Origin: Pectobacterium carotovorum | GTDB taxonomy: Bacteria > Pseudomonadota > Gammaproteobacteria > Enterobacterales > Enterobacteriaceae | Reading direction: 5' to 3' | NCBI GenBank assembly: GCA_016415585.1 | Contig: CP066552.1 | Span: 310,001-374,000, forward strand | Length of the DNA stretch: 64,000 nucleotides | In this document: positions 13,242-21,267 of the stretch, piece by piece | Layout: each line of letters starts with the position of its first letter | How positions within the stretch are numbered: position 1 is the first letter of the stretch | Made by a program: the position numbers and the translations under genes | Notes under the pieces: generated by a model | Seen by the model: the letters and a program-made list of their open reading frames with translations, nothing else | The model's database searches: none | Told to the model about the DNA's origin: nothing

Positions 13242-14267
13242 TTAACGTACCGCTGGCGCGTACTGGATCCCGCCTTTGTTCCACAATTCGTTCAGACCGC
13301 GCTTAATTTTCAGCTCGCTGCCCATACCGACATTACGTTCAAAGATTTCGCCGTAGTTACCGACCTGCTTGATGACTTTGAATGCCCAATCGTTCGGTAA
13401 TTTGAGATCTTTTCCGTAGCTGCCTTCATGACCCAGCAGGTGAGACATATCTGGCGTGGTAGGTTTTGCTGCCAGTTGGTCGACGTTTTTCGAGGTCACA
13501 CCCATCTCTTCGGCATTCAGCATGGCGAACAGCGTCCAGCGTACAATTGCGAACCACTCCTCATCACCACGGCGTACTACCGGACCCAGAGGTTCCTTAG
13601 AAATCACTTCTGGCAGGACGATAAACTCAGCAGGTTTGCTCAACTTGATACGCAGTGCGTACAGCTGTGACTGGTCTGATGCCAGCGTATCGCAGCGGCC
13701 AGACTCCAGCGCTTTGGCGCTTTCATCAGAGCGGTCGAACGTGACGGGGGTGTACTGCATTTTATGAGTTTTGAAGTAGTCAGCGACGTTCAGCTCGGTA
13801 TCGGTACCGGCCTGAATACAGACGGTTGCGCCATCCAGCTCTTTTGCGCTGGTTAAACCTGCTTTGTTATGCGTCAGGAAGCCAATACCGTCGTAGTAGG
13901 TGACGCCGGTAAATAGCATGCCCATGCCGCCGTCGCGGGAAGACGTCCAGGTAGTGTTGCGTGACAGCACGTCAACTTCGCCGGATTGCAGCGCAGTGAA
14001 GCGCTCTTTCGCCGTCAGCGGCGTGTATTTGACTTTATTGGCATCGCCGAATACGGCTGCGGCAAGGCCGCGACACACGTCAACATCAATACCGGAGTAT
14101 TTGCCACTGGCATCCGCATAGGAAAAGCCGGGCAAGCCATCGCTGATACCACACTGCACAAATCCTTTCTTCTGAATGGCGTCCAGCGTTGCACCTGCAT
14201 GGGCTTGGTTGATGGCGGCAAAGAGTGACGCGCCAGCAACCAGAGTAGAAATCACTATTCTTTTCAT
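13242..14267 (-). CDS. aapJ: General L-amino-acid ABC transporter, periplasmic binding protein
   Basis: The start chosen at 14267 gives 341 residues beginning MKRIVISTLVAGASLFAA, a signal peptide with probable cleavage after AHA. AGGA lies about 6 bases upstream of this ATG. The mature protein is a type-2 periplasmic binding protein with GKYSGIDVDVCRGLAAAVFG, typical of cluster-3 amino-acid binders, and matches AapJ/YhdW in length. It captures a broad set of amino acids and delivers them to AapQM. It is the first gene of the operon, and its high expected expression fits the longer gap before aapQ. Confidence 0.93.
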   Translation of the reverse strand: MKRIVISTLVAGASLFAAINQAHAGATLDAIQKKGFVQCGISDGLPGFSYADASGKYSGIDVDVCRGLAAAVFGDANKVKYTPLTAKERFTALQSGEVDVLSRNTTWTSSRDGGMGMLFTGVTYYDGIGFLTHNKAGLTSAKELDGATVCIQAGTDTELNVADYFKTHKMQYTPVTFDRSDESAKALESGRCDTLASDQSQLYALRIKLSKPAEFIVLPEVISKEPLGPVVRRGDEEWFAIVRWTLFAMLNAEEMGVTSKNVDQLAAKPTTPDMSHLLGHEGSYGKDLKLPNDWAFKVIKQVGNYGEIFERNVGMGSELKIKRGLNELWNKGGIQYAPAVR

Positions 14268-14470
14268 AATCATCCTAGCGTCTAGAGTTATTTGCTGTTT
14301 TTGAAGTACACAATAAGGTGCACCATACCTGTCTGTCGGGATGCCGACGTGAGCAGAGCGAAGCAAATAAAATGCCAATTTTCTATTTGCTTGATAATGA
14401 AGACGAAAGGAAAGGCTTGTTGATCTAAGTGGGTAATTCTAAATGGGTATGTGCGCACCGTGACAAATGC

Positions 14471-14494
14471 AAAGAGGGCAGTGCGCCCTTTTTT
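14471..14494 (+). terminator. Terminator-like hairpin without an obvious upstream gene
   Basis: On the plus strand GGGC (14476-14479) pairs with GCCC (14485-14488), extended by A-T and G-T pairs, and is followed by TTTTTT. No plus-strand gene lies upstream because aapJ is on the other strand. It may end a short unannotated RNA or lie in the aapJ upstream region by chance. The rest of 14268-14597 shows nothing clear. Confidence 0.4.
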
Positions 14495-14597
14495 GGTGCG
14501 TCAAAATGGAGAGGTCGAGGCACTTTCCGCCAGCATGCGTATTTGTAAGCTGAGAATTGCTCGTTAAAAAGGGATAAGTCGGGAACGCGGTAATGTG

Positions 14598-14625
14598 ATC
14601 AGCCCAGCGGATTGCGTGGGCTGAT
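14598..14625 (-). terminator. Stem-loop after the amino-acid permease gene
   Basis: ATCAGCCCA and TGGGCTGAT form a 9-base-pair stem 10 bases past the stop of the minus-strand permease gene. No T run follows, so it is a weak or non-classical terminator. Confidence 0.45.
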
Positions 14626-14635
14626 GCAGGAGACG

Positions 14636-15301
14636 TTATTGTGTGATGTGACGCTGATAATACTTTTCGAGCTTAACCTGTAGCTGGCTTAGCACCGTGC
14701 TGAACATCAGGTAAATCAGTGCAGCCTCAACATACAGAATCAAGGGTTCATAGGTAACCGAAACAATGCGTTGAGCGGATAAAAACATCTCTGGCACGGT
14801 GATGACGGCAGCCAGCGATGTATCCTTGATTAAGGAAATAAACGTATTGGAGAGCGGCGGCAGCGACACGAAAACGGATTGCGGGAAGATGACCCAACGA
14901 ATCGCCTGCCTTCCGTTCATACCGAGAGAATAGGCGGCATTCCATTGACCCTTCGGGACAGACAATATTGCCCCACGGACGATCTCCGAGCTATAGGCAC
15001 CCACGCTGATAGTGAAACCAATAAGGGCAGCTGGAAAGGCATCCAGAGTAATCCCCGCGCTGGGTAGTCCATAAAAAATCAGGAAAAGCTGAACCAATAA
15101 TGGCGTTCCACGAATAACCCAAACGTAGAAATCACCCATCCATTTCAGCGGCTTTGGGCCATAGAGGCGAACCAGCGCGATGATAATGCCGAGAGCTAAG
15201 CCAAAGATGAAAGACAGGATAGCCAGAGGGACGGTAAATTTCAGTCCCGCAGACAGCAGGCTCCAGAAGGAGTCTGCCATGAGTTGTAGCCAAGGCGGCA
15301 T
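14636..15301 (-). CDS. Polar amino-acid ABC transporter permease (cystine/glutamine type)
   Basis: A 221-residue permease of the HisM/TcyL type. It has about five membrane segments, the motif WVIRGTPLLVQLF in the first half and the EAA loop SVPKGQWNAAYSLGMNGRQ at mid-length. It would form a homodimeric channel for one amino acid. The gene lies 214 bases downstream of a binding-protein gene on the same strand, with an ERIC element between them. No ATPase gene is adjacent, so it must use one encoded elsewhere. I cannot name the substrate. A start at the second Met (residue 8) is possible. Confidence 0.85.
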   Translation of the reverse strand: MPPWLQLMADSFWSLLSAGLKFTVPLAILSFIFGLALGIIIALVRLYGPKPLKWMGDFYVWVIRGTPLLVQLFLIFYGLPSAGITLDAFPAALIGFTISVGAYSSEIVRGAILSVPKGQWNAAYSLGMNGRQAIRWVIFPQSVFVSLPPLSNTFISLIKDTSLAAVITVPEMFLSAQRIVSVTYEPLILYVEAALIYLMFSTVLSQLQVKLEKYYQRHITQ

Positions 15302-15349
15302 GAAAACGAGCTCCGATAAAGATATGCTCTAATTACAGAGCGCGCTGAT

Positions 15350-15474
15350 CCCCGTCATACTTCAAGCTGCTTGTGCGTTGGCTGCCCTTACTCACCCCAG
15401 TCACTTACTTTTGTAAGCTCCTGGGGACTCGTGCGGTTGCCGCCTTCACGCAACTCGAATTATTTAGGGTATAT
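15350..15474. repeat. ERIC element, standard length
   Basis: About 125 bases, containing CTCACCCCAGTCACTTAC and GTAAGCTCCTGGGGACTC, nearly identical to the classical ERIC core. The ends CCCGTCATACTTCAAG and CTCGAATTATTTAGGGTATA are imperfect inverted repeats. It lies between the binding-protein and permease genes and would be part of their transcript if they are co-transcribed. Confidence 0.93.
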
Positions 15475-15515
15475 AACAGTCCTGTTTATAACAACGCGCT
15501 CTGGTAACAGTGCGA

Positions 15516-16283
15516 TTATTGAGAAACATCCTCCCCGAAGTATCGCACAGATATCGTTTTATAGGTGCCGTCTGCTTTAATTTCATCCAGAGCTTTATTT
15601 AATGCTTCCACCAGTGGAGCCTGATTTTTACGTACCAGAATCGCGGAAGGCTCACCGTCTTTTGAGGTTGCCGCAATCTTCACGTTGGCATCCGGCTTCT
15701 GCTTTTTGAAATCCAGGAATGACAGATTATCGTTCAACGTGGCATCGGCACGACCGCTGAGAACCAGATCCAGAGATTGGTTAAAACCATCCGTTGGTAC
15801 AATTTCCGCACCGTAGCTGGTGGCTTGCTTAGAGTAATTGCTGGTCAGGCTCTGGGCAGATTTTTTGCCTTTCAGATCGCTGAAATCTTTGATGGTGGTG
15901 TTATCGCCACGGACAACCAGCACCGCTTTGGAATCAATATAAGGCTTGGAGAAATCATACTTAGCCTGACGCTCTTTGGTTACGCCAACCTGATTGATGA
16001 CCGCATCGTAGCGCTTGGCATCAATACCGGCGATTAAACCGTCCCAACGTCCTTCAATAAACTGTGCTTTCACGCCAAGCTTTTCTGCCACCGCACGGCC
16101 AATATCCACATCGAAGCCAACCAGCTGGCCTGACTTATCATGATAGGTATAAGGCGCGTAGGTGCCTTCCGTGCCGATCTTGATAACCCCTGCGGACTTG
16201 ATGGCGCTAAGGTCATCTGCATGAGCGAATACGCTGGTAGCAAGCAGGGCGCTGGTCAGTAAAGCAAAACGTATTTTTTTCAT
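15516..16283 (-). CDS. Amino-acid ABC transporter, periplasmic substrate-binding protein
   Basis: The 255-residue protein starts with a classical signal peptide (MKKIRFALLTSALLATSVFA, cleavage after AHA). The mature part is a cluster-3 binding protein: KIGTEGTYAPYTYHDKSGQLVGFDVDIG at the start and FSKPYIDSKAVLVVRGD in the middle. It resembles cystine/glutamine binders (TcyJ/GlnH group) but I cannot assign a ligand. It is probably paired with the permease at 14636-15301 although 214 bases and an ERIC repeat separate them. Confidence 0.87.
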   Translation of the reverse strand: MKKIRFALLTSALLATSVFAHADDLSAIKSAGVIKIGTEGTYAPYTYHDKSGQLVGFDVDIGRAVAEKLGVKAQFIEGRWDGLIAGIDAKRYDAVINQVGVTKERQAKYDFSKPYIDSKAVLVVRGDNTTIKDFSDLKGKKSAQSLTSNYSKQATSYGAEIVPTDGFNQSLDLVLSGRADATLNDNLSFLDFKKQKPDANVKIAATSKDGEPSAILVRKNQAPLVEALNKALDEIKADGTYKTISVRYFGEDVSQ

Positions 16284-16362
16284 TATGAATTCCTGTGAGT
16301 GGTGTGCAGTGATGCACTTATAACTTTTGCTGATAACGAATCTACGCTACAAGACATCTGTT

Positions 16363-16390
16363 TATAAATCACGTTGTGTGATGATTTATA
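16363..16390. promoter_or_regulatory. Inverted repeat upstream of the binding-protein gene
   Basis: TATAAATCA and TGATTTATA form a perfect 9-base inverted repeat with a 10-base spacer, 80 bases before the binding-protein start. It is operator-like, but I do not recognise the regulator. Just after it the word GAATATAGTGC occurs twice. Confidence 0.35.
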
Positions 16391-16569
16391 TCAGAAGTGA
16401 ATATAGTGCATGTGTTGAGAATATAGTGCGCTTGTCAGGTTTTAACCATTTTGAGCAAAAGAACGATAGAAAGAGTCTATTGCATCGTAAATGTTACCCA
16501 ACTGTCACAATGGGCTTCTATTCTCAAAAGGACATCATTGCTTTTGCCACTACCCAGCAGGAGACAACA

Positions 16570-17715
16570 ATGAAGATCCGTATCGCCAGCTATAACGTTG
16601 AGAACCTGTTCCATCGTACCGCGATTCTCAACCTCCCCGATTCGCAGCAGATCGATGCCTTATTGGAACAGGTCAGGCAGCTTCAGCACCTTCTCGAACA
16701 ACCCCAATACGATGATGATCTGAAAGATCAGGTGTTCCGCCTTTCTATCGTGCTGCGCCCCTATATTGATATCCGCACCGATGCGGGATCGCTGGGGAGA
16801 TGGAAAAAGGAGGAAGCTGGCACCGGGTTCAGAATCAATAGAAGCTGCCGTGGGCGTGGAGATTGGATCGGTGAAATCGTGTTCAAATCGCAGGAATTCA
16901 GCAGCCAGCAGCGTAAGAATACGGGAAAGGTTATTACTTTGCTTAACGCCGATATCCTGTGTGCCGTTGAAGTTGAAAACATGGATGTCCTGCGTGACTT
17001 CAACAGTCAGGTGCTGGGGAAAAAGAAGTTTAACTAGTTCGTGATGATCGACAGCCCGAACGATCCACGCGGCATTGATGTTGCCTGCCTGACGCGTTAC
17101 CGGATTGCTCAGCTCCGCACGCATATTTTTGATGCCGGAAAACAGTTTAACCCCGTCTTTAGCCGCGATTGCCTTGAGGTCACGCTGGATGCGGGCCTCA
17201 AACAGCCGATTTATATCCTTTGTAACCATTTCAAAAGCCAGAGCGGTCAAACGGAAGAAGAGCGGCAGCGTGGGGCAGAGAAGCGCCGAGATCAGGCCGA
17301 ACGTGTCGCAGAGATTGTCCAACAGACTTACGATCTCAAGAAGGACTACGTGGTCATCCTCGGCGATTTGAACGAAGATTCATCAAACCCTTGGCAAAGT
17401 CTGGCTCCGCTGTTTTCCCTGTCGGACTTACACCCGGTTATCGATCCTGAACGTCCGGAGAAAGAGCGTTATACCTACTATTTCTCCGGGGGAAAGAAGG
17501 GCGCACGGTTAAATCAGCTGGACTATATTTTCCTATCTGCACCGCTGCATCAGGCGGTAGTAGAGTGGGGCGTCGAGCGTCGGGGTATTTATAATATCGA
17601 CAAGATTGCCGTCAAAGAGGGCGCTGAACCGGTGATGCCACTACCCGAAGTGACATCATGGGACACCGCTGCGTCCGACCATGCCGCACTCTGGGTGGAA
17701 GTGGACATTACCTGA
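16570..17715 (+). pseudogene. Endonuclease/exonuclease/phosphatase-family protein interrupted by an in-frame amber codon
   Basis: Translation starts at ATG 16570 (AGGAG seven bases upstream), and the frame continues to 17715 except for TAG at 17035-17037. Without it the product would be 381 residues. Motifs of the EEP fold lie on both sides: SYNVENLF at the N terminus and AVEVENMDVL before the stop; CNHFKSQ, ILGDLNED, LDYIFLS and SDHAALWVEVD after it. The family includes DNases, phosphatases and sphingomyelinases; the substrate here is unknown. The intact second half suggests a recent mutation, readthrough by a suppressor tRNA, or a sequencing error. Confidence 0.85.
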
Positions 17716-17780
17716 TGGTCGCTTTAAGGCTATGATTGCGTAATAAAAGAGAGCAATCATAGCCGTATAAACCGAGGAAG

Positions 17781-18188
17781 ATGATGAGTCATAAACAAGG
17801 ATTGGAAAAGTATCCAGACGCGCTGCGCTGGTCATTTGGCGATAGCCCCGAGCTGGCGGATGAGCTGCTGCAACTGGTACTGGAAGGACATAAAACGGCA
17901 ACCTGTAGCTCGTACCACGCATTCAAAAACGAGCAAACGCCGCAGGTCGGTGATTACAACATTGTTCTGGATGGTACCGGACAGCCTTCCTGCGTGATTC
18001 GGACGCGCTCGTTAACGCTGGTGCGCTACTGCGACGTCACCGCTGAGATGGCAGCCAAAGAAGGCGAAGGCGACAAAAGCCTGGATTTCTGGCGCGAAGG
18101 CCATAAGACGTTTTTCGAACGAGAAGGCACTTTCGCCCCCGATATGCTGCTGGTGTTTGAAGAGTTTGAGCTGATTGAGGTGTTTTGA
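17781..18188 (+). CDS. ASCH-domain protein
   Basis: The 135-residue soluble protein has an ASCH-type core: LVLEGHKTATCSSYH, then PQVGDYNIVLDGTGQPSCVIRTRSL and the closing FFEREGTFAPDMLLVFEEFEL. ASCH domains have a PUA-like fold and bind RNA or modified nucleosides; some relatives are ribonucleases or acetylcytidine amidohydrolases. I cannot tell which activity this one has. Two start codons are in tandem; the second, at 17784, has the better spacing to GAGGA. It stands alone, 65 bases after the broken nuclease-family gene. Confidence 0.8.
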   Translation: MMSHKQGLEKYPDALRWSFGDSPELADELLQLVLEGHKTATCSSYHAFKNEQTPQVGDYNIVLDGTGQPSCVIRTRSLTLVRYCDVTAEMAAKEGEGDKSLDFWREGHKTFFEREGTFAPDMLLVFEEFELIEVF

Positions 18189-18379
18189 TTCTGGATTAGC
18201 TGCTGCTAAATCCGACGGCTTTTTATCGTCGGGGTGGCTGAATTTGATGGTCGGTTGAGATTAAGGAGCGGACATAACAATAGTCACGCTAATGGTTCTT
18301 GAAAGATCTATCGAAGCTGTGGCGATTCAGTTGTAGTTTGCCCTTCATTGTATACTCCCACCCTATCATGGAGGATAAA

Positions 18380-18763
18380 ATGTCTAGTAAGGTCGGCTTA
18401 TTATGTTTGTCTTTGCTAATACCATTTACGTCATTTGCAGAAAAAGGGACGTTTGAATTTTCGGTTGGAACCCAAAATCATACCTTCGATTCGCTGTGCA
18501 TAAAGTCCATTCAGTATATGAAACGTGATGAAACGGGCTCGGATAGCTTAGGCATTCACCTTACTGATAGATGTGGGGATAGATTGGCGAAAATTACTCA
18601 TGAGAACATGGGGAGAGAATTAACTATCTCATATTTGGGTAACGAACTCTCCACGGCAATGATCGTGCAGCGACTGAAGAGTAACTTCAGAATTAGTACA
18701 AAAGACACACCAAGAGTGGTTTTAATGCGCGTTATCGATGACTACAACGCATCTCTTGAATGA
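18380..18763 (+). CDS. Small secreted protein with a SecD P1-head-like domain
   Basis: I chose the start at 18380 because GGAGG lies 8 bases before it, and it gives 127 residues with a good signal peptide (MSSKVGLLCLSLLIPFTSFA). The mature part contains SLGIHLTDRCGDRLAKITHENMGRELTISY followed by LGNELSTAMIVQ (written as two segments). This pattern resembles the periplasmic P1 head of SecD (strand, helix ending in a T-x-x-N-x-G-like turn, strand). The protein has no membrane part and no SecD neighbour. Its role is unknown; it may be an exported small domain relative. Confidence 0.6.
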   Translation: MSSKVGLLCLSLLIPFTSFAEKGTFEFSVGTQNHTFDSLCIKSIQYMKRDETGSDSLGIHLTDRCGDRLAKITHENMGRELTISYLGNELSTAMIVQRLKSNFRISTKDTPRVVLMRVIDDYNASLE

Positions 18764-18817
18764 TTTGAATGCCGCAACAATGGGTTAGAAAGGATAAGTT
18801 TAATATTTCTGCTATAG

Positions 18818-18886
18818 GTAGGTCCTCAAGTTGATCGTGGCTATCCTGATATTGGCGCAGGATGCGTCTGGGCTGAGTGGTTGTAA
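18818..18886 (+). other. Short coding-like remnant, possibly the tail of a lost toxin
   Basis: After a TAG at 18815-18817 the frame reads VGPQVDRGYPDIGAGCVWAEWL and then TAA. It has no start codon but looks protein-like, and it ends 20 bases before an immunity-type gene, where a toxin's C terminus normally sits. The call is tentative because only 22 codons are open. Confidence 0.2.
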
Positions 18887-18906
18887 TACAAGAAAAGCAT
18901 ATTCCT

Positions 18907-19303
18907 ATGAAAACAATTGAAGAGCTGAGGGCTGAGCTCCTTAAAATTGGCCAGCAACTTGGTAGCGGGGTAAGGCCAAATTATTACTTCTTTATCCCTG
19001 ACAAACCTGATGGTCTTGCTACACCGTACCTGGAAATTCATGGGGGAGGAATACCATTTCATCATCAGTGAAAGAGGTATAGAAAGGGAGCGCCATGTGA
19101 CCTGTAGTGAGGACGATATCCTTTATTGGTTCACTGACTGCGGTGTTTGCGGTATGGCTTCAAGCTATGCGGCTTTGCATAACGCCCCAGATAAGACGTT
19201 TAGAGATGTATATTTCCGAAGACAGTATCATTTAATGCTTCCCATCAAGCCTGAATGGGCTACAAGAAAGCACAAGGAACTCACTGAGATCCTCAAATTA
19301 TAA
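18907..19303 (+). pseudogene. Imm63-type immunity protein, frameshifted
   Basis: From ATG 18907 the frame encodes MKTIEELRAELLKIG onward and ends at a stop near 19071. A second frame, joined at the G run 19042-19046, continues with GEEYHFIISERGIERE, then a stretch with LYWFTDCGVCGMASSYA, to the ending HKELTEILKL at 19303. Joined, they give about 130 residues resembling Imm63-family immunity proteins. One extra G in the five-G run would explain the break. The family protects against polymorphic toxins, but none is present here. It may be a decayed orphan, a phase-variable gene or a sequencing error. Confidence 0.65.
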
Positions 19304-19311
19304 CGGTTAAC

Positions 19312-20626
19312 GAGCCTGTCCATAATTCTGTGTAATTGCCACCGTATTAAAGGTGATCGCTCAGGCGGTCACCGAACTCGATAATAAAACGGCTCATTGC
19401 CAGCCGCCAGTTCTGGATCGGCATACTCCATTTTTTCGAGGCCGACTGTATCGCCAGATAAATCACTTTACGTACCGAATCATCTGTCGGGAACGCCTTA
19501 CGTTTCTTTATCGCCTGCCTAATCACACTGTTCAGCGACTCGATGGCATTGGTGGTGTAGATAGCCTTGCGGATATCCGGCGGGTAGCCAAAGAACGTGT
19601 TGAGATTTTCCCAGTGCGCACGCCAGCTTTTGCTGATTTGGGGGTATTTCTCATCCCAGATGCCCGCGAATGTGTCCAGCGCCATCAACGCCGCTTCCTC
19701 GGTTGGGGCCTGATACACCGCTTTCAGCCCGCTGGTGATGCCCTTGTAATCCTTCCACGAGACGTATTTCAGGCTGTTTCGCACCATGTGGATGATGCAC
19801 AGTTGGATATGTGTCTGCGGATAGACGCTGTTGATGGCCTCTGGGAAGCCTTTCAAGCCGTCCACGCAGGCAATCAGGATGTCCTGAAGTCCTCGGTTTT
19901 TAAGCTCCGTCAGCACTGTTAGCCAGAACTTCGCGCCTTCGTTTTCGGCCAGCCACATACCCAGCAGCTCTTTCTGGCCTTCGGTGTTAATACCCAGAGC
20001 GAGGAATACCGCTTTGTTAATGACACTGCCGCTATGACGGACTTTCACCACAATACAATCAAGGTAAACAATGGGATACAGTGAGTCTAACGGACGATTT
20101 TGCCATTCTGTCACCTGTTCTTTAACCGCATCGGTGACTTTGGATATCAGCGTGGGCGACACATCGGCATCGTACATCTCTTTGAATGTAGAAACGATTT
20201 CACGGGTCGTCATACCTTTGGCGTACAGGGATAAAATCTGGCTGTCCATCTGCGTGATGCGCGTCTGATTTTTCTTTATCAGTTGCGGATCGAAGGTGTT
20301 TTCACGGTCACGTGGCGTGCTTAGTTCAATCTCACCGTCGTCACATAACACGGTTTTAGACGAGTAACCATTTCGGGTATTGGAGCCTGATTTAGGGGCA
20401 TTTTTTTCGTGCCCGAGATGCTCAGTCAGTTCTGCATTGAGCGCGGTTTCGACGGTTAACTTCGTCAGCATGCGGGAAAACGCATTGAGGTCGGCTTCGG
20501 TTTTAAGGCCTTTAGCCAATTCAGCAGCCAGTGCTTTAAGTTTCTTTTCGTCCATCGTTTGCCTGTCTCCGTTGTTGGAGTGAACATATCAAAAACAGGC
20601 AATTACACAATTTTAATTACAGTCTC
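19312..20626 (-). mobile_element. IS256-family insertion sequence
   Basis: The ends are 29-base imperfect inverted repeats (19312-19340 and 20598-20626), identical at 22 of 29 positions, including the shared inner word TGTGTAATTGCC. One long transposase gene fills the element. The flanks CGGTTAAC and CGGTTACG agree at 6 of 8 bases, compatible with an old 8-base target duplication. It is inserted directly after the Imm63-type gene. Confidence 0.88.
19347..20555 (-). CDS. IS256-family transposase
   Basis: The 402-residue transposase carries the Mutator/IS256 signature with the catalytic acidic residues: YLDCIVVKVR (first Asp), then ACVDGLKGFPEAI (second Asp) and TTNAIESLNSVIRQ near the C terminus (Glu). 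The N-terminal half holds the DNA-binding helices and GNTRNGYSSKT-like segment. It appears full length and intact. It cuts and moves the element flanked by the inverted repeats at 19312 and 20626. Confidence 0.95.
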   Translation of the reverse strand: MDEKKLKALAAELAKGLKTEADLNAFSRMLTKLTVETALNAELTEHLGHEKNAPKSGSNTRNGYSSKTVLCDDGEIELSTPRDRENTFDPQLIKKNQTRITQMDSQILSLYAKGMTTREIVSTFKEMYDADVSPTLISKVTDAVKEQVTEWQNRPLDSLYPIVYLDCIVVKVRHSGSVINKAVFLALGINTEGQKELLGMWLAENEGAKFWLTVLTELKNRGLQDILIACVDGLKGFPEAINSVYPQTHIQLCIIHMVRNSLKYVSWKDYKGITSGLKAVYQAPTEEAALMALDTFAGIWDEKYPQISKSWRAHWENLNTFFGYPPDIRKAIYTTNAIESLNSVIRQAIKKRKAFPTDDSVRKVIYLAIQSASKKWSMPIQNWRLAMSRFIIEFGDRLSDHL

Positions 20627-20889
20627 CGGTTACGCTTATTTCCATGTGCGCTCTGATTATTAATGTTCACTAATTTTTGTGGGTTATCTGCCCGATCTTC
20701 GTTAACTAACACACCATAAAGTCAGTGATGTTTACTGCTGGCTGTGTTTGAGCTCACCTTGCATGGCGAAAACGATCAGTTGCCCGTGCTCCCATCTGGT
20801 TTTTTTCCATTGATTCTACAACATTATGTAGATCTCTCATCTCGCAGACTTAATTGCTAAGGCCGTTGTTGTCTTAATAGAACACAAAG

Positions 20890-20926
20890 AAAAAGGCGCT
20901 TAACCAAGAGGTAAAGCGCCTTTTTT
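20890..20926 (-). terminator. Terminator of the dusB-fis operon
   Basis: GGCGCTT and AAGCGCC form a stem flanked by A and T runs on both sides, so it can act in both directions. It lies 22 bases past the fis stop. Between the IS256 end (20626) and this point I see no gene or other signal. Confidence 0.88.
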
Positions 20927-20947
20927 CAAATGCTTAACTGATTAGTA

Positions 20948-21244
20948 TCAGTTCATGCCGTATTTTTTCAATTTCTTACGCAGAGTACCGCGGTTGATGC
21001 CCATCATCAGGGCGGCGCGGGTTTGGTTACCGCGGGTGTATTGCATCACCATGTCCAACAGTGGCTGTTCAACTTCAGCCAGTACTAGCTCATACAGGTC
21101 ACTTACATCCTGACCGTTCAATTGAGCAAAATAGTTCTTCAGTGCCTGTTTAACCGAGTCGCGCAGGGGTTTTTGGGTTACCTGAGCCTGAGAGTTTACA
21201 GTGGAAACGGTCAGTACGTCAGAATTCACGCGTTGTTCGAACAT
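20948..21244 (-). CDS. fis: DNA-binding protein Fis
   Basis: The 98-residue protein has the exact length of Fis and ends with the helix-turn-helix [26 protein letters not shown]. The N-terminal part carries the beta-hairpin arm that contacts recombinases, and the middle forms the dimer helices. Fis is a growth-phase nucleoid protein that activates rRNA promoters such as the one in this window and assists site-specific recombination. It is the second gene of dusB-fis, 23 bases after dusB. Confidence 0.99.
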
Positions 21245-21267
21245 AGTTCTGTCAGCTCTTTTTCTGT

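Noticed and set aside
19304..20634. Perfect target duplication of the IS256 element
   Set aside because: The flanks agree at only 6 of 8 bases, so I report it as imperfect rather than as proof of recent insertion.
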